From NCBI GenBank assembly GCA_027484165.1, contig JAIXWH010000102.1, forward strand, positions 31,926 through 95,925: a stretch of 64,000 bases of DNA, in the 5' to 3' direction. The notes under the pieces were generated by a model. The model did no database searches. It saw only the letters and a program-made list of their open reading frames with translations, and was not told the origin of the DNA. Shown here piece by piece: positions 17,099 to 26,572 of this stretch; within the stretch, counting starts at the first letter, position 1; each line of letters begins with the position of its first letter. A program made the position numbers and the translations under genes. This DNA is from Chitinophagaceae bacterium. Lineage in GTDB: Bacteria > Bacteroidota > Bacteroidia > Chitinophagales > Chitinophagaceae.

Positions 17099-19174
17099 AT
17101 GCCACTCAATAAAGAAGCAATTTTATATAAAACCAACAAAGGGCTTGACATTTTCAAATATTTTTTAGGAAATAGATTTACTAAAGTCGGTAAATCATTT
17201 AAAAGCCCATTTTACCAAGACAGCAAAGCTTCATGCTATGTCTATCTTGACAAAAAATCAAATACCTATAAATTTAAAGATTTCGGAGATTCCGAATACA
17301 GTGGAGATTGCTTTTTCTTCGTAAGTAAAACATTCGGCTATAGTTGTGATGATAAAAGTGATTTTATAAAAGTGCTTGAAATCATTGATGGAGAACTTGG
17401 ATTAGGTCTTGAAGATCAAAAACAAAAATTTGAGCGTATTGTAAGAGACAGCAATGGTGCTGTAACAACTGCTGTTAATATTCCTTCAATTCATGATGGT
17501 TTTGTAACAGCCAAAAATAAACTACCCATTCAATATAAGGAGTTTTCAAAAGAAGAACTTCTATTTTGGAGTCAATATAGCATTTCATTTGATGTGTTAA
17601 AGCGATATAATGTTCTCTCAATCGAAACCTATCACGGGATAAGTAAAGAGAATAAAGAATTCATTTTACAGAATAAAAATGATCAGCCAATTTTTGGTTA
17701 CCAAGGACGTAGATATACAAAAATCTATCGTCCATATTCACAATTAAGATTTCTGTATACAGGTGAAATAACTGAAAACTATGTTTTTGGCTTAGAACAA
17801 CTTCCTGTTCGGGGTGATATACTTTTCATTACAGGTGGAGAGAAAGATGTTTTAAGTTTGGTGTCACATGGATTTCACGCTATTTGTCTTAACAGTGAAA
17901 CAGCTCACATACCAAAGAATCTACTAAGAGGTTTAAGCTACCGATTCAAGCACATTACACTGCTTTATGATACTGATGAAACAGGAAAAAATTCAATGGT
18001 AAAACTTATCAAAGAATATAAGAGCTTTCAAATCAAATCGCTGCTGCTACCGTTACCAGGTACAAAAAAGGAAAAAGATATTTCTGATTTTTTCAAATTA
18101 GGACATTCGTCTGATGATTTAATGATGCTCTTTTTAGAGATGCTTGACCAATTATACGAAGACACAATTTCTGTTATGAAAAGTTGTGAGATTGACTTTG
18201 ACAATCCACCTAAAGCACCGGAACCATTAATAACAATCAATGATGTGACAATTGGCTCTCCAGGTAATATTGTTTGTGTTGCAGGTGCAGAAGGGAGCGG
18301 AAAAACTAACTATTTAGGTGGATTACTTTCTGGGACATTAAACCCTGATAATACAAGCATTGATACACTAGGGACTTATGTAAAACAAAATGAAAATAAG
18401 AAAGCTGTTTTGCTTTATGACACAGAACAATCAGAGTATCAGTTATACAAAAATGTTTCTTATATCGTTAAGAGAGCCTCATTAAATCACCCTCCTTCCT
18501 GGTTTAAAACATTTGGTCTTGTTGGCATTTCACGTAACGAGCGAATGAACTTGATTTTAGAATCAATGGATCGTTTATACTATGAACACGGAGGGATTCA
18601 CATGGTCGTAATTGACGGTATAGCTGATTTGCTCAATGGCGTGAATGATGAGGAGAGTTCTGTAAAACTTATTGAAGAATTATTTCGTATGGCAGCAATT
18701 TACAACACCTGTATTATTTGTGTGGTTCACATGGCTCCTTCGGGAATGAAACTTCGTGGCCACCTTGGTTCAGAGGTTCAACGCAAAGCCGCCGGGATTT
18801 TACTCATTGAAAAAGAAACAAACGCAAATTGCAGTGTAGTAAAAGCTTTAAAAGTTCGTGACGGTTCTCCATTAGATGTTCCATTAATTCAATTCGGTTG
18901 GAGCAAATCTGAAGGTCGCCATGTTTTCCTGGGTGAGAAAAGTAAAGAAGAATCTGAAACACGAAAGTTAAACGAACTTAACGAAGTTGCTAAGGCGATA
19001 TTTTCCAATAGACAGTTTATTCCTTCTTCTGAATTGGTAAAGTTTGTTATGGAAGAAATGGATGTAAAGGAAAGAATGGCCAGAAACTATATAAAATTCA
19101 TGAAAGACCATGAGATAATAGAGAGATCAAATACCGGGAATGGTGATTATTCCTTGCCTTTACCACCTTTTTAA
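17099..19174 (+). CDS. Primase-helicase: Toprim plus RecA-like ATPase
   Basis: A 691-aa replication protein. The N-terminal part (about 1-90) resembles a CHC2-like primase fold (FKSPFYQDSKASCYVYLD, then FKDFGDSEYSGDCFFFV) but lacks zinc cysteines. A Toprim domain follows at about 235-300, with ITGGEKDVLS and LLYDTDETGK carrying the catalytic Glu and DxD. A RecA/AAA_25-type ATPase occupies about 380-590: Walker A VAGAEGSGKTN and Walker B MVVIDGIADLL. A C-terminal winged-helix-like segment ends the protein. Likely replicates the excised circular form of element 2. Confidence 0.85.
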   Translation: MPLNKEAILYKTNKGLDIFKYFLGNRFTKVGKSFKSPFYQDSKASCYVYLDKKSNTYKFKDFGDSEYSGDCFFFVSKTFGYSCDDKSDFIKVLEIIDGELGLGLEDQKQKFERIVRDSNGAVTTAVNIPSIHDGFVTAKNKLPIQYKEFSKEELLFWSQYSISFDVLKRYNVLSIETYHGISKENKEFILQNKNDQPIFGYQGRRYTKIYRPYSQLRFLYTGEITENYVFGLEQLPVRGDILFITGGEKDVLSLVSHGFHAICLNSETAHIPKNLLRGLSYRFKHITLLYDTDETGKNSMVKLIKEYKSFQIKSLLLPLPGTKKEKDISDFFKLGHSSDDLMMLFLEMLDQLYEDTISVMKSCEIDFDNPPKAPEPLITINDVTIGSPGNIVCVAGAEGSGKTNYLGGLLSGTLNPDNTSIDTLGTYVKQNENKKAVLLYDTEQSEYQLYKNVSYIVKRASLNHPPSWFKTFGLVGISRNERMNLILESMDRLYYEHGGIHMVVIDGIADLLNGVNDEESSVKLIEELFRMAAIYNTCIICVVHMAPSGMKLRGHLGSEVQRKAAGILLIEKETNANCSVVKALKVRDGSPLDVPLIQFGWSKSEGRHVFLGEKSKEESETRKLNELNEVAKAIFSNRQFIPSSELVKFVMEEMDVKERMARNYIKFMKDHEIIERSNTGNGDYSLPLPPF

Positions 19175-19231
19175 CAGCTTTTTCCTATGATTTTCCGAAA
19201 AATTGCCAGTTTCGCCCCCATTTTTCTGGCA

Positions 19232-19260
19232 AAAGTCCCATGGTTTTACTATGGGACTTT
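19232..19260 (+). terminator. Hairpin terminator after primase-helicase gene
   Basis: AAAGTCCCAT (19232-19241) and ATGGGACTTT (19251-19260) form a perfect 10-bp stem with a 9-nt loop, followed by GGTTTTTAAG. It is 58 bp past the stop of the 17099-19174 gene. Confidence 0.7.
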
Positions 19261-19527
19261 GGTTTTTAAGATTCAATTACTACATATCCCTTATAAAAAA
19301 GGAAAAATTGATCAAAATGAATTACAAACATCAGAAATAAAACACCCAGCTCATTTCATAAAATTTCAATTGCACCAAAATTGCACCAATTGCACCATGA
19401 TTGTACCAAAACAACGAACAAAACATTTCAAATTTTAGGAAATATCTGATTTTGGCTATAAATTTATCATATTAAACCTGATGCTTAATATGCTTTTTGC
19501 TATCAGGAAAAGCGATAAATTTGTATC

Positions 19528-19821
19528 ATGCTAAATCAAGATAAAACATTAGACTCACTTGTTTCAGGCGGCTTAATTGGCGCAGCTTTGGGTTTATTAC
19601 TATCAAAAGACAAAGAAGAAGGAATGGCAATTGGAGGAATATTAGGGGCGGCAATTTCTGCTACCATGAAAGCAAATCAAGAAGCTAAAAAAACTAAGAT
19701 TCCCGTTTACATCAAAGAAAATAGTAAAATATTTGCTGTTGACGCATCCGGCAATAAAAGATTTATTAAGAGAATAGAAAAACCAACTCAAAATTTTTCC
19801 GGGCAATTTAAACTAAAGTAA
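19528..19821 (+). CDS. Small glycine-zipper protein, partner of zeta-like ATPase
   Basis: A 97-aa protein. The first 50 residues hold repeated Gly-rich helices (GGLIGAALGLLL and MAIGGILGAAISATM), a glycine-zipper pattern suited to membrane or helix packing. The basic C-terminal part reads KIPVYIKENSKIFAVDASG. It ends 1 bp before the zeta-like gene start, so the pair is one operon. It may be the antitoxin or a linked partner; this is inferred from position only. Confidence 0.6.
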   Translation: MLNQDKTLDSLVSGGLIGAALGLLLSKDKEEGMAIGGILGAAISATMKANQEAKKTKIPVYIKENSKIFAVDASGNKRFIKRIEKPTQNFSGQFKLK

Positions 19822-19822
19822 T

Positions 19823-20554
19823 ATGGCAATTAAGCGTATGCGTGTATTTGCCGGCCCAAATGGTTCAGGAAAAACTACAATTTTTAAAGGAATACTATCA
19901 GAGAATCAGGTCAATCTAGGAGTTTATGTAAATGCTGATGAAATTGAGGCTCAATTAAATGTCAATTCTTTTATTGATTTTAATGATTACCAAATAACCT
20001 TAGACAAGGAACAAATACAAGATTTTTTTAAAAAAAGTAGCTTCTCTCCCTCAAAAAGAAAAGAAGAAGATTTGTATCAAAAAATATCAATAGAAAATAA
20101 TTTTTTAACTACTACTGCTGTTATTGATTCCTACCTAGCAGCAGATTTAGCAGAATTTATAAGACAACAACTTTTAGTTAATGGTATATCTTTCACCTAT
20201 GAAACTGTAATGAGCCATCCCGGGAAAATAGATTTTCTGAAGAAGGCAAGAGAAAACGGTTTTAGAGTTTATTTATATTATGTCGCAACGGATGATCCTG
20301 ATATAAATATTAACCGTGTTAAGGTAAGAATTGAACAAGATGGCCATTCTGTGCCTGACGAAGTCATAAGTAACCGTTACTATAAAAGCCTTAATAATTT
20401 GAGAGAGGCTGTAAAACAAACCGACCGAGCTTATATTTTTGATAATTCAGAAACACAAGCGAACTTAATAGCCGAAATCAACGATGGTACTGATGTTACT
20501 ATGAATGATGCGGTTGAGATGCCTAAATGGGTTGAGGAATATTTGTTGAAGTAA
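19823..20554 (+). CDS. Zeta-toxin-like ATPase
   Basis: A 243-aa P-loop kinase-type protein. Walker A is MRVFAGPNGSGKTTIFK (residues about 6-22). The block VYVNADEIEAQLN and SFTYETVMSHPGK match the zeta toxin family, in which the enzyme phosphorylates UDP-N-acetylglucosamine or other sugars. Such genes are common in Bacteroidota, as toxin-antitoxin pairs or stand-alone. The gene converges on 20563-21048, and marks the left edge of the defence cassettes. Confidence 0.85.
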   Translation: MAIKRMRVFAGPNGSGKTTIFKGILSENQVNLGVYVNADEIEAQLNVNSFIDFNDYQITLDKEQIQDFFKKSSFSPSKRKEEDLYQKISIENNFLTTTAVIDSYLAADLAEFIRQQLLVNGISFTYETVMSHPGKIDFLKKARENGFRVYLYYVATDDPDININRVKVRIEQDGHSVPDEVISNRYYKSLNNLREAVKQTDRAYIFDNSETQANLIAEINDGTDVTMNDAVEMPKWVEEYLLK

Positions 20555-20562
20555 AATCCGTT

Positions 20563-21048
20563 TTATTCAACGTTATTTTTATTCATGATTTCCTTAGTAA
20601 TCGTTTCCAACAGCTCCTTTTTGACTTTTAAATTTGCTTGTGAAATTGCTCCGCAAATAAAACTAATTGCGGTTCCAAGTTGAACTTCAATTGCCATTGA
20701 TTTGACAATTACCACTTGCTTTTTGTTAACCTCATCGATAATTAGATGCAGTAGCTTAGGGTCAAATTGTAATGAATGTGCAACTTGATTTCTAAGTTTA
20801 TTTAGAGACTTAAGTTCAACTTTGAATAGGTCAGAGATACCCATCATGTGAGCTATCATAACTTTATTTGAAAATGATAATTTTTCTGGATCAAACTCTC
20901 TGGGATTTTCTACTGACATTTCTATAACTCGTATTAATTGACGCTCTACTACAATATGTCCGCGGATAATAATCCCCTCTATTTCGGTAAATCTTTTGAA
21001 GTCTTTAGCGTGTTGATCGGCCAGAGTTTTAATATCGTCATTTTCCAT
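20563..21048 (-). CDS. HEPN-like protein
   Basis: A 161-aa all-helical protein. LNKLRNQVAHSLQF near residues 84-97 carries the RxxxxH motif of HEPN domains, where Arg and His form the RNase site. Upstream, GIIIRGHIVVERQLIRVIEM is a helix typical of the fold. It may be an RNase toxin or a defence effector, as many HEPN proteins are. Its start is 26 bp from attC-like site A, consistent with the last cassette of an array. Confidence 0.65.
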   Translation of the reverse strand: MENDDIKTLADQHAKDFKRFTEIEGIIIRGHIVVERQLIRVIEMSVENPREFDPEKLSFSNKVMIAHMMGISDLFKVELKSLNKLRNQVAHSLQFDPKLLHLIIDEVNKKQVVIVKSMAIEVQLGTAISFICGAISQANLKVKKELLETITKEIMNKNNVE

Positions 21049-21074
21049 GTAACAGATTGTTTTTAATCAAATTT

Positions 21075-21207
21075 GCATAACGTTTTTTGGCTTGCCGCAG
21101 AGGGGGACTTTTAGCATTAAAGTTCAATTAGAGCACTACACTTCGGCTAATCTCAAAACTGTCATAGAAGCAAGCCAACCCCCATTTCGGCAACCGATGT
21201 TATTGGC
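21075..21207. repeat. attC-like site A
   Basis: Bounded by GCATAACG (21075-21082) and GTTATTGGC (21199-21207). The outer arms pair imperfectly: TTGGCTTGCCGCAGAGGGGG on the left against the complement of CCCCCATTTCGGCAACC on the right. The AAC...GTT ends, the imperfect stem and the central word AAAGTTCAATTA match integron attC recombination sites. It begins 14 bp after the stop of the 21221-21757 gene. Confidence 0.65.
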
Positions 21208-21220
21208 TGGCTTTCTCTTT

Positions 21221-21757
21221 TTATAATACTGTCCTTTCAATTGTTAATGCTAAGATTTTGTCTTGTAATAAATTTACCAATTCATCTGTATTTGTGAACT
21301 CTTCAATTTCTTCTCTTGAGAGTAAAAGAACTGAAACTTTATCTCTTATTACAGCATTTATTACTTCGCTATGAGCATTGCTAACACCGTCAGCAACTCC
21401 CGTAATACCACTTAATGAAATTAAAATCCCTGTCGAAACTCCGCAATCTCTTAGCTTGTCAATAAACCACCGAACATCAGCACTACCAAGTCTGTTCGCA
21501 GTGTTCTTACATTCTGTTATAATCACGAAGTCGAGAAAATACAAATCTGAAATTCGCTTGTCGTTTTTGAAAACAACGTCTAATTCATGGGCTCTAACTC
21601 CGTCAAGAATGTTTTTTTTATGAAATCGAACTCCTGGCACTTTGTCGAATAAATATACCGTTAGTTGTTCAAGGATGTCACCTTTTTCGTCAGCAGTTGG
21701 TGCATCATTAGAGTCTTGCAAAAGTTTTCTTATATGTAGATTTGAATACCTTGCCAT
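21221..21757 (-). CDS. PD-(D/E)XK nuclease-like protein
   Basis: A 178-aa protein. HELDVVFKNDK followed by FLDFVIITECKNTANR at about residues 55-95 is the D...ExK core of a PD-(D/E)XK nuclease (Glu-Cys-Lys at the second strand). ILISLSGITGVA follows, as in Mrr-like folds. It starts 3 bp from the end of the TIR-like gene (21760) on the same strand, so they are one cassette operon. Likely the nuclease arm of a two-gene defence system. Confidence 0.7.
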   Translation of the reverse strand: MARYSNLHIRKLLQDSNDAPTADEKGDILEQLTVYLFDKVPGVRFHKKNILDGVRAHELDVVFKNDKRISDLYFLDFVIITECKNTANRLGSADVRWFIDKLRDCGVSTGILISLSGITGVADGVSNAHSEVINAVIRDKVSVLLLSREEIEEFTNTDELVNLLQDKILALTIERTVL

Positions 21758-21759
21758 AA

Positions 21760-22665
21760 CTAGTGTCCGTGAGCTATTTTATTTCTACTAGTTAGGATTA
21801 CACTTTCAAAAGTGCTGTTCATCAAATCATTTATGAAGTCTTCTACATCATAAGATATTATTAATGGGTTTAATGTTGACTGAAACTTATGTCTTTTACC
21901 TGTTTTGTCAAGATAAAGTAGAAGTGCAACTTTTGCATCTGAAGTTTCAGCGTATTTCTTTATTTGATGCTCTGCATTTTTAAATATATCATCACTTAGA
22001 CTTCCAAACTTGGCTTCAACGATTATTGGATTGCCAATTATTCTTCCAAGTTTGTTACTCCATAAAGCAAAGTCTATTCCAATGTCTGGACCTTTGCTAT
22101 TGTCAGCATATTTTAAGTGTATGGTCTTGAATATTCCTTCAATAACATACTCCAATTCTCTACCATGTCCACTTTCTCTTAATCTCTTTGTCTGTTGAAG
22201 CAATGACTTTAAAACTTCAATTTTGTCGTTATCGTAAGTGTCAATTGGTTTTTCATTTGACTTTTCTGTCCTCTTTGTAGGTTTTCTTTTTGCCTTTATT
22301 TCATCAATAAATCCCAACAAAGTTATTTTTAGAAATGCTCTATCATTTAGATTTGCTGTTAATGATAGCTTGTTCTCGATATAGAAAGGTAAACTTGCCT
22401 CTTTGTCAATAATAATTAAAGAAGGTTTTCCAAGTCCTTCGCAAACGCCTATTTCATAAAGAACATTTTTAATGTCTTTGGAAACTACAAAAACTGCAAA
22501 GTCTGCCTGTCTTAATTTTCTTTTTAAAATATCTTGAATTGAGCTGCCAATTGAAAAGTCATATAGGTCGAAAGTTACTACATTATTTTCCGCCAACACT
22601 GACTTAACCCAAGAAAGGTCGGTGTCGTAAGAAGCTGATAAAAAACATTTATAATGTCTATCCAT
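21760..22665 (-). CDS. TIR-like sensor fused to PD-(D/E)XK domain
   Basis: A 301-aa protein. The first 120 residues form a Rossmann-like domain: FLSASYDTDLSWV at the start, then FAVFVVSKDIKNVLYEIGVCEGLGKPS, which matches the TIR-like pattern NVxxEIGxxxGxGKP where Glu is catalytic for NAD cleavage or nucleotide handling. A linker rich in Lys follows. The C-terminal half reads GPDIGIDFALW and NPIIVEAKFGSL, a PD-(D/E)XK core (D...ExK). A TIR-like domain and a nuclease domain in one chain, beside a second nuclease, is an uncommon layout. Probably antiviral. Confidence 0.7.
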   Translation of the reverse strand: MDRHYKCFLSASYDTDLSWVKSVLAENNVVTFDLYDFSIGSSIQDILKRKLRQADFAVFVVSKDIKNVLYEIGVCEGLGKPSLIIIDKEASLPFYIENKLSLTANLNDRAFLKITLLGFIDEIKAKRKPTKRTEKSNEKPIDTYDNDKIEVLKSLLQQTKRLRESGHGRELEYVIEGIFKTIHLKYADNSKGPDIGIDFALWSNKLGRIIGNPIIVEAKFGSLSDDIFKNAEHQIKKYAETSDAKVALLLYLDKTGKRHKFQSTLNPLIISYDVEDFINDLMNSTFESVILTSRNKIAHGH

Positions 22666-22704
22666 TTTATTGTCTATGTTTCATTTGTGTCGTCATTTAA
22701 GCTT

Positions 22705-22840
22705 GCCACTAAGGGTTTCGAGCTTAGCGAAGGTGGCAATTTACACCACAAATGTTGATGCGGAGAACCAAACTTTGATTAACGACAAATGTGTCTGCGG
22801 AGCGCTGAACCGCCACTTTTGCCAGACTCGTGTTAGTGGC
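22705..22840. repeat. attC-like site B
   Basis: Ends in GCCACTAAG (22705) and TTAGTGGC (22833-22840), perfectly inverted at the tips. Inner arms GAGCTTAGCGAAGGTGGC and GCCACTTTTGCCAGACTC pair imperfectly. The centre holds AAACTTTGATTAACGAC, related to the centres of sites A, C and E. It lies 8 bp after the stop of the DUF262 gene and 39 bp before the TIR-like gene start. Confidence 0.7.
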
Positions 22841-22848
22841 TGTGCTTT

Positions 22849-24642
22849 CTACCATATTTTTATTATGTCTGTTGCCAAACCTTCTGTTCTGTCTATTATT
22901 TTTTTCTCGTTCCAAATTTTGTCTCCGTTTTCGTATGGTGTTAAAACGTCAAACCTTGTAATTCCTAAGTCGGCATAGTCTTTAATTCCTTTTTTACGTC
23001 CTTCGCCTCTTATTTTCCTGTCAAACTCGTAGTTTCTTAACGAAGTGTTGAGAGAACTATTCAGCAAAGTCATATTACCAATTTGGTAGATTTTTGAGTA
23101 GCGTTCTCTTTTAGCAAATTCTTTGTCTGAAATTGCGTTACCGTCCACGTCGACTATCGCTACTTTACTCCAATACTCTTCCCATTTTTGTGGCATCAGA
23201 TGTTCAAGAGAGTAATTGTATTTTAGTTCCTTTACAGATTGTTTGTTGTCGTTTGCTCGTCTATAAAGTTCTACCCAAAACAATAGCAAAGTCGCATTTT
23301 TATTAACGATTGATGTCAAACCGTTTTTCACTTCATCGTTTGTCTGATCTGCAAGTTTAGTGTCAATCGCTGAATTATCTTTGATAAACTCTTTGCACAT
23401 TTTGTTGTAACTTTTAGTTTCAGACTTTGTAATCATTCGTCTTACAACTAATGTCTCAACTTTATGCAATTCTTCTAAAAGCTTTGTTTCATTGCTGTCG
23501 TATTTGAAGAAAAGCGACAAAATATATGGGTGGAAAGTTGATATTTCACACACACTAAGAATGTGAAACAGTCTTGCGTAATTGTCTTGATAATTAAAAA
23601 GTGTGCTCCCATTAAAGACTAAAATTTTCTCTCTAAAAAGCGTAGCATACTTTGAAATTTCTTCAACGAAATTTTTCAAGTCGTCTTTTAAAATTTTTGA
23701 AATGTGTGTTTTGTAAAGGTTTGACAAATCAGACAAAGTATGTTTATCGGGGTCAAAGAAACCTTTGATGACAGAAATTGAGTGTAATAAAATTTCAATA
23801 TTATCACGCATTAACCTACCTGTTGCTCGTGGCGTGTCCCAAAAGTTAATTGCATCTTCGTCTATTGAAAAAATATTTTCCCATTTTTCTTTGTATAGTA
23901 TTTCAACTTCATTTGCGTTGTCAAACAAGTCTAATGCTCTTTGAAACAAAGCATTTTTAATAATGTCGGCACTGCTAAGTCTTACTCCTGCACTGTTTAT
24001 TGTATCAAAAATTGCTTGTTCGTCTTCTTTTTCAGACAAATCAATGATTACAAGAATTTTGTTTTCTTGGTCTAACAAACGATTAAATAATTCAATTCGG
24101 CTGTTTTCTTCAATGTCGTTTAGTTTTTCAGAAAAGTATTTGAAGCATTGTAAAATTTTGTTGTGTTTTGATTGCGTTTTTGTCGCAGGATTTTCAACAA
24201 TAATTCCGTTGTATTCGTCTTCTGTTATGTCGTTGTTAATGACTTTCTGAAAGTGTTTTTTGTCAATTTTCGAGTGTTCAATTTTGACGAAATAGTTTTT
24301 GTCTGTTTGATTCTTTTTGAAAAACAAATAATTTCTCAATGAAGATTCACAATTCTTTTGTGTTTCTTCGTCAAAACTATTGTAGGTTGCTCTAAGCAAA
24401 ACGCTAAGAGTTGTAAGTCGTTGTTGTCCGTCAATGACTAAAACCTCTTTGGGTTTTCCTGTTTGCTTTTTTTGTTGTTTGAGAATTAAAGAACCTAAAA
24501 AATGACTTTTTTCAAAGTCCAATAAGTCGGTCAAAATATCTTCCCAATTCGTTATGTCCCAAACATAACCACGTTGAAAAAAAGGTATTCTTACAAGTCC
24601 TTCGTTTCCTAAAAATGTCAATGACATTGCTTCTGCGTTCAT
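22849..24642 (-). CDS. DUF262/DUF1524 GmrSD-type nuclease
   Basis: A 597-aa protein. The N-terminal DUF262 (ParB-like) domain has IPFFQRGYVWDITNW and VLVIDGQQRLTTLSVL (about residues 19-90). The C-terminal DUF1524 HNH-type part has SLEHLMPQKWEEYW and IGNMTLLNSSLN (about 485-560). The DUF262-DUF1524 fusion is the layout of GmrSD, a Type IV restriction enzyme that cuts modified phage DNA, using nucleotide hydrolysis in DUF262. It is a single-gene cassette between attC-like sites B and C. Confidence 0.85.
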   Translation of the reverse strand: MNAEAMSLTFLGNEGLVRIPFFQRGYVWDITNWEDILTDLLDFEKSHFLGSLILKQQKKQTGKPKEVLVIDGQQRLTTLSVLLRATYNSFDEETQKNCESSLRNYLFFKKNQTDKNYFVKIEHSKIDKKHFQKVINNDITEDEYNGIIVENPATKTQSKHNKILQCFKYFSEKLNDIEENSRIELFNRLLDQENKILVIIDLSEKEDEQAIFDTINSAGVRLSSADIIKNALFQRALDLFDNANEVEILYKEKWENIFSIDEDAINFWDTPRATGRLMRDNIEILLHSISVIKGFFDPDKHTLSDLSNLYKTHISKILKDDLKNFVEEISKYATLFREKILVFNGSTLFNYQDNYARLFHILSVCEISTFHPYILSLFFKYDSNETKLLEELHKVETLVVRRMITKSETKSYNKMCKEFIKDNSAIDTKLADQTNDEVKNGLTSIVNKNATLLLFWVELYRRANDNKQSVKELKYNYSLEHLMPQKWEEYWSKVAIVDVDGNAISDKEFAKRERYSKIYQIGNMTLLNSSLNTSLRNYEFDRKIRGEGRKKGIKDYADLGITRFDVLTPYENGDKIWNEKKIIDRTEGLATDIIKIW

Positions 24643-24701
24643 CTATTCTCTTTTCTTTTTTGTTGTTTTCGTAATTTTTAGATTGTCGGTTTTAGCTTTG
24701 T

Positions 24702-24834
24702 TACTAACGGTTTGGCGCTTGGCGAAGAAGCGGATTTCGAAGCACTAAGTTGTCTACCTGCACTGAACTTGATGCGAAGCACAAAGCTTCAATTAACCAC
24801 TGAACCCGCTTTTTTGCCAAACGCCAGTTATGCC
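24702..24834. repeat. attC-like site C
   Basis: From TACTAAC (24702-24708) to GTTATGCC (24827-24834). The arms CTTGGCGAAGAAGCGG and CCGCTTTTTTGCCAAACG pair with small bulges. The centre carries CACAAAGCTTCAATTAACCAC, close to site E. It begins 9 bp after the stop of the SMC-like ATPase gene. Confidence 0.7.
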
Positions 24835-24842
24835 TAGTACTT

Positions 24843-26528
24843 TTATTCAATTATTTCTTTTAAGTATGGTTTAATTTCGTCCAAGACTTCTTCATACTCG
24901 TCAGCTTGTAATAAGCTTCGCTCTTCCATAAGTTCAATTATATACTCATTTGTATGTCCCTCAGGAATTTCTTCAAGCCCTAATATTAATTGAGAGTCTT
25001 TAGGTTGTTTATCGATTATGAAATTTATTAGTCTAGGCAAATTTTCTTTGTCTTGACCTTGCTGATTTGGTGAATCTATAATAATTGGACAAAAAGCAGA
25101 AGACCCATACTTTTTTATAATATTTAAAATACTGTAATAGTAAGCCATAAGTGCTCTTGGCATTGCACTTCCCGATTCTTGGATTGAAGAGTCAATCCTC
25201 TTATAATATTTCTCATCCAAAGAATGGACATTTAGCTGTCTTAAATTAATCCCCATTACGTCTCTATATTCAGCTCGTATATCACTTGCTCTCTTTTTAT
25301 CCTCGATTTTTTTTACTTCTTTTTCTAGTTCATTTTTAAGCAATAATTTTTCTTTCAATTCGGTTTCAAAAGCAAGTATTTCAGATTCAAATAAAAGTTT
25401 CATTTCTTTTCGACCTTCACTTTCAATTACATCTTTCAATTTAATTGTCTCTTTTTTGCTTTCAAGTAATTTTTCTATTTTGGCTATTTCTTGGTTGTTT
25501 TGGTTAAACTCAAAATTTATACTCCCTATTCTTGCTTCAACTACACTAATGTCATCTTTGAATTCAATTATTAAGTCTAAACATCTTTGCTCATCTTGAG
25601 CAATTCCAAATCTTTCAGCAAAATTGTTTTCATAGTCTGCTCCACAACTCGGGCAAAGAACATTATCATCAATCTCGTTTATTGCAAAAGCGTAATCTTT
25701 ATTTGTTTCAATCAATGCTCTTTGGGTAATTTCTAGTTGAGCTTCTAGGTTTATTTTTTGATTGTAAAGTAATGTTAAGGCCTGTTTGTGTTTATTTTGA
25801 GTTTTATTTAGTTCTTCACAAGCAATAAGTAGTTCTTTTATTTCCTCTTGAAAATCGTCTATTGAAATAGAAAAGTCAATCTGTGATAATTTTTCCTTCA
25901 AGTTTTTTAAAAGACTTCTTACTATAGTAATGTCCTTTTCAACGACTTGAATTCCATCATTTACAATGCCTAGTTCATTTTTAGCTTCATAATACTGATT
26001 AGGTCTAATACCAGTATGATAATTGATTATATCCAATTTAGCATTAGGCAAATAAAGTTTACTAAATGATGACCAATTTGAAGTCCAACTTTTATCTTGG
26101 TCTGCGTAATACGGTAAGAACAAATACGCAGGAGGAGGTGTCACTATTTCACCATCCCTATTTGGAAGAAGTATCTTAAAGTCTAAAAGTTTGGCTATGT
26201 AATTTCCTAGTTCTGAAACCCTATTAAATTGCTCTAATTTAACTGATGCGGAATCAAACAAACAATAAATCTTATTACTTTTAATTATGGAATATTTTTC
26301 TCCGTCAATCGTAAAATGGACTAAAGATATAGCGTTTGCTTCCTTCCAATTTGGATGAATATTTTGTGGTTCAGCTCCAAATGTTTGATACAAAGATTTA
26401 ATCAAACAAGATTTACCAGTACTATTCCTTCCTAGAATTATTGTCCGTTTTAAGTCGAATATTACTTTTTTTGCTTTCTGTTCCTTTAGAGACAGAAGTA
26501 GTATTTTGTTTAATTTGAATTCCTTCAT
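24843..26528 (-). CDS. SMC/RecN-like ABC ATPase (DUF3732-like)
   Basis: A 561-aa protein with Walker A IILGRNSTGKSCLIKSL at about residues 30-46. Two long coiled-coil arms span about 190-430 and enclose a CPSCGADY zinc-type hairpin. The C-terminal ATPase half has SGSAMPRALMAYY (signature-like) and CPIIIDSPNQQGQDKENL (Walker B). This matches DUF3732-type ATPases of ABC-three-component defence systems. The nuclease-like partner is the next gene upstream (26573-27661), 44 bp away. Likely an infection sensor that licenses the nuclease. Confidence 0.78.
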   Translation of the reverse strand: MKEFKLNKILLLSLKEQKAKKVIFDLKRTIILGRNSTGKSCLIKSLYQTFGAEPQNIHPNWKEANAISLVHFTIDGEKYSIIKSNKIYCLFDSASVKLEQFNRVSELGNYIAKLLDFKILLPNRDGEIVTPPPAYLFLPYYADQDKSWTSNWSSFSKLYLPNAKLDIINYHTGIRPNQYYEAKNELGIVNDGIQVVEKDITIVRSLLKNLKEKLSQIDFSISIDDFQEEIKELLIACEELNKTQNKHKQALTLLYNQKINLEAQLEITQRALIETNKDYAFAINEIDDNVLCPSCGADYENNFAERFGIAQDEQRCLDLIIEFKDDISVVEARIGSINFEFNQNNQEIAKIEKLLESKKETIKLKDVIESEGRKEMKLLFESEILAFETELKEKLLLKNELEKEVKKIEDKKRASDIRAEYRDVMGINLRQLNVHSLDEKYYKRIDSSIQESGSAMPRALMAYYYSILNIIKKYGSSAFCPIIIDSPNQQGQDKENLPRLINFIIDKQPKDSQLILGLEEIPEGHTNEYIIELMEERSLLQADEYEEVLDEIKPYLKEIIE

Positions 26529-26572
26529 TTTTCCAATTTCTTAATGTTCTTACGAGTTGTTTAAAATTTCCC

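Noticed and set aside
19187..19438. Short plus-strand frame after the primase gene
   Set aside because: It covers the terminator hairpin and has no coding look.
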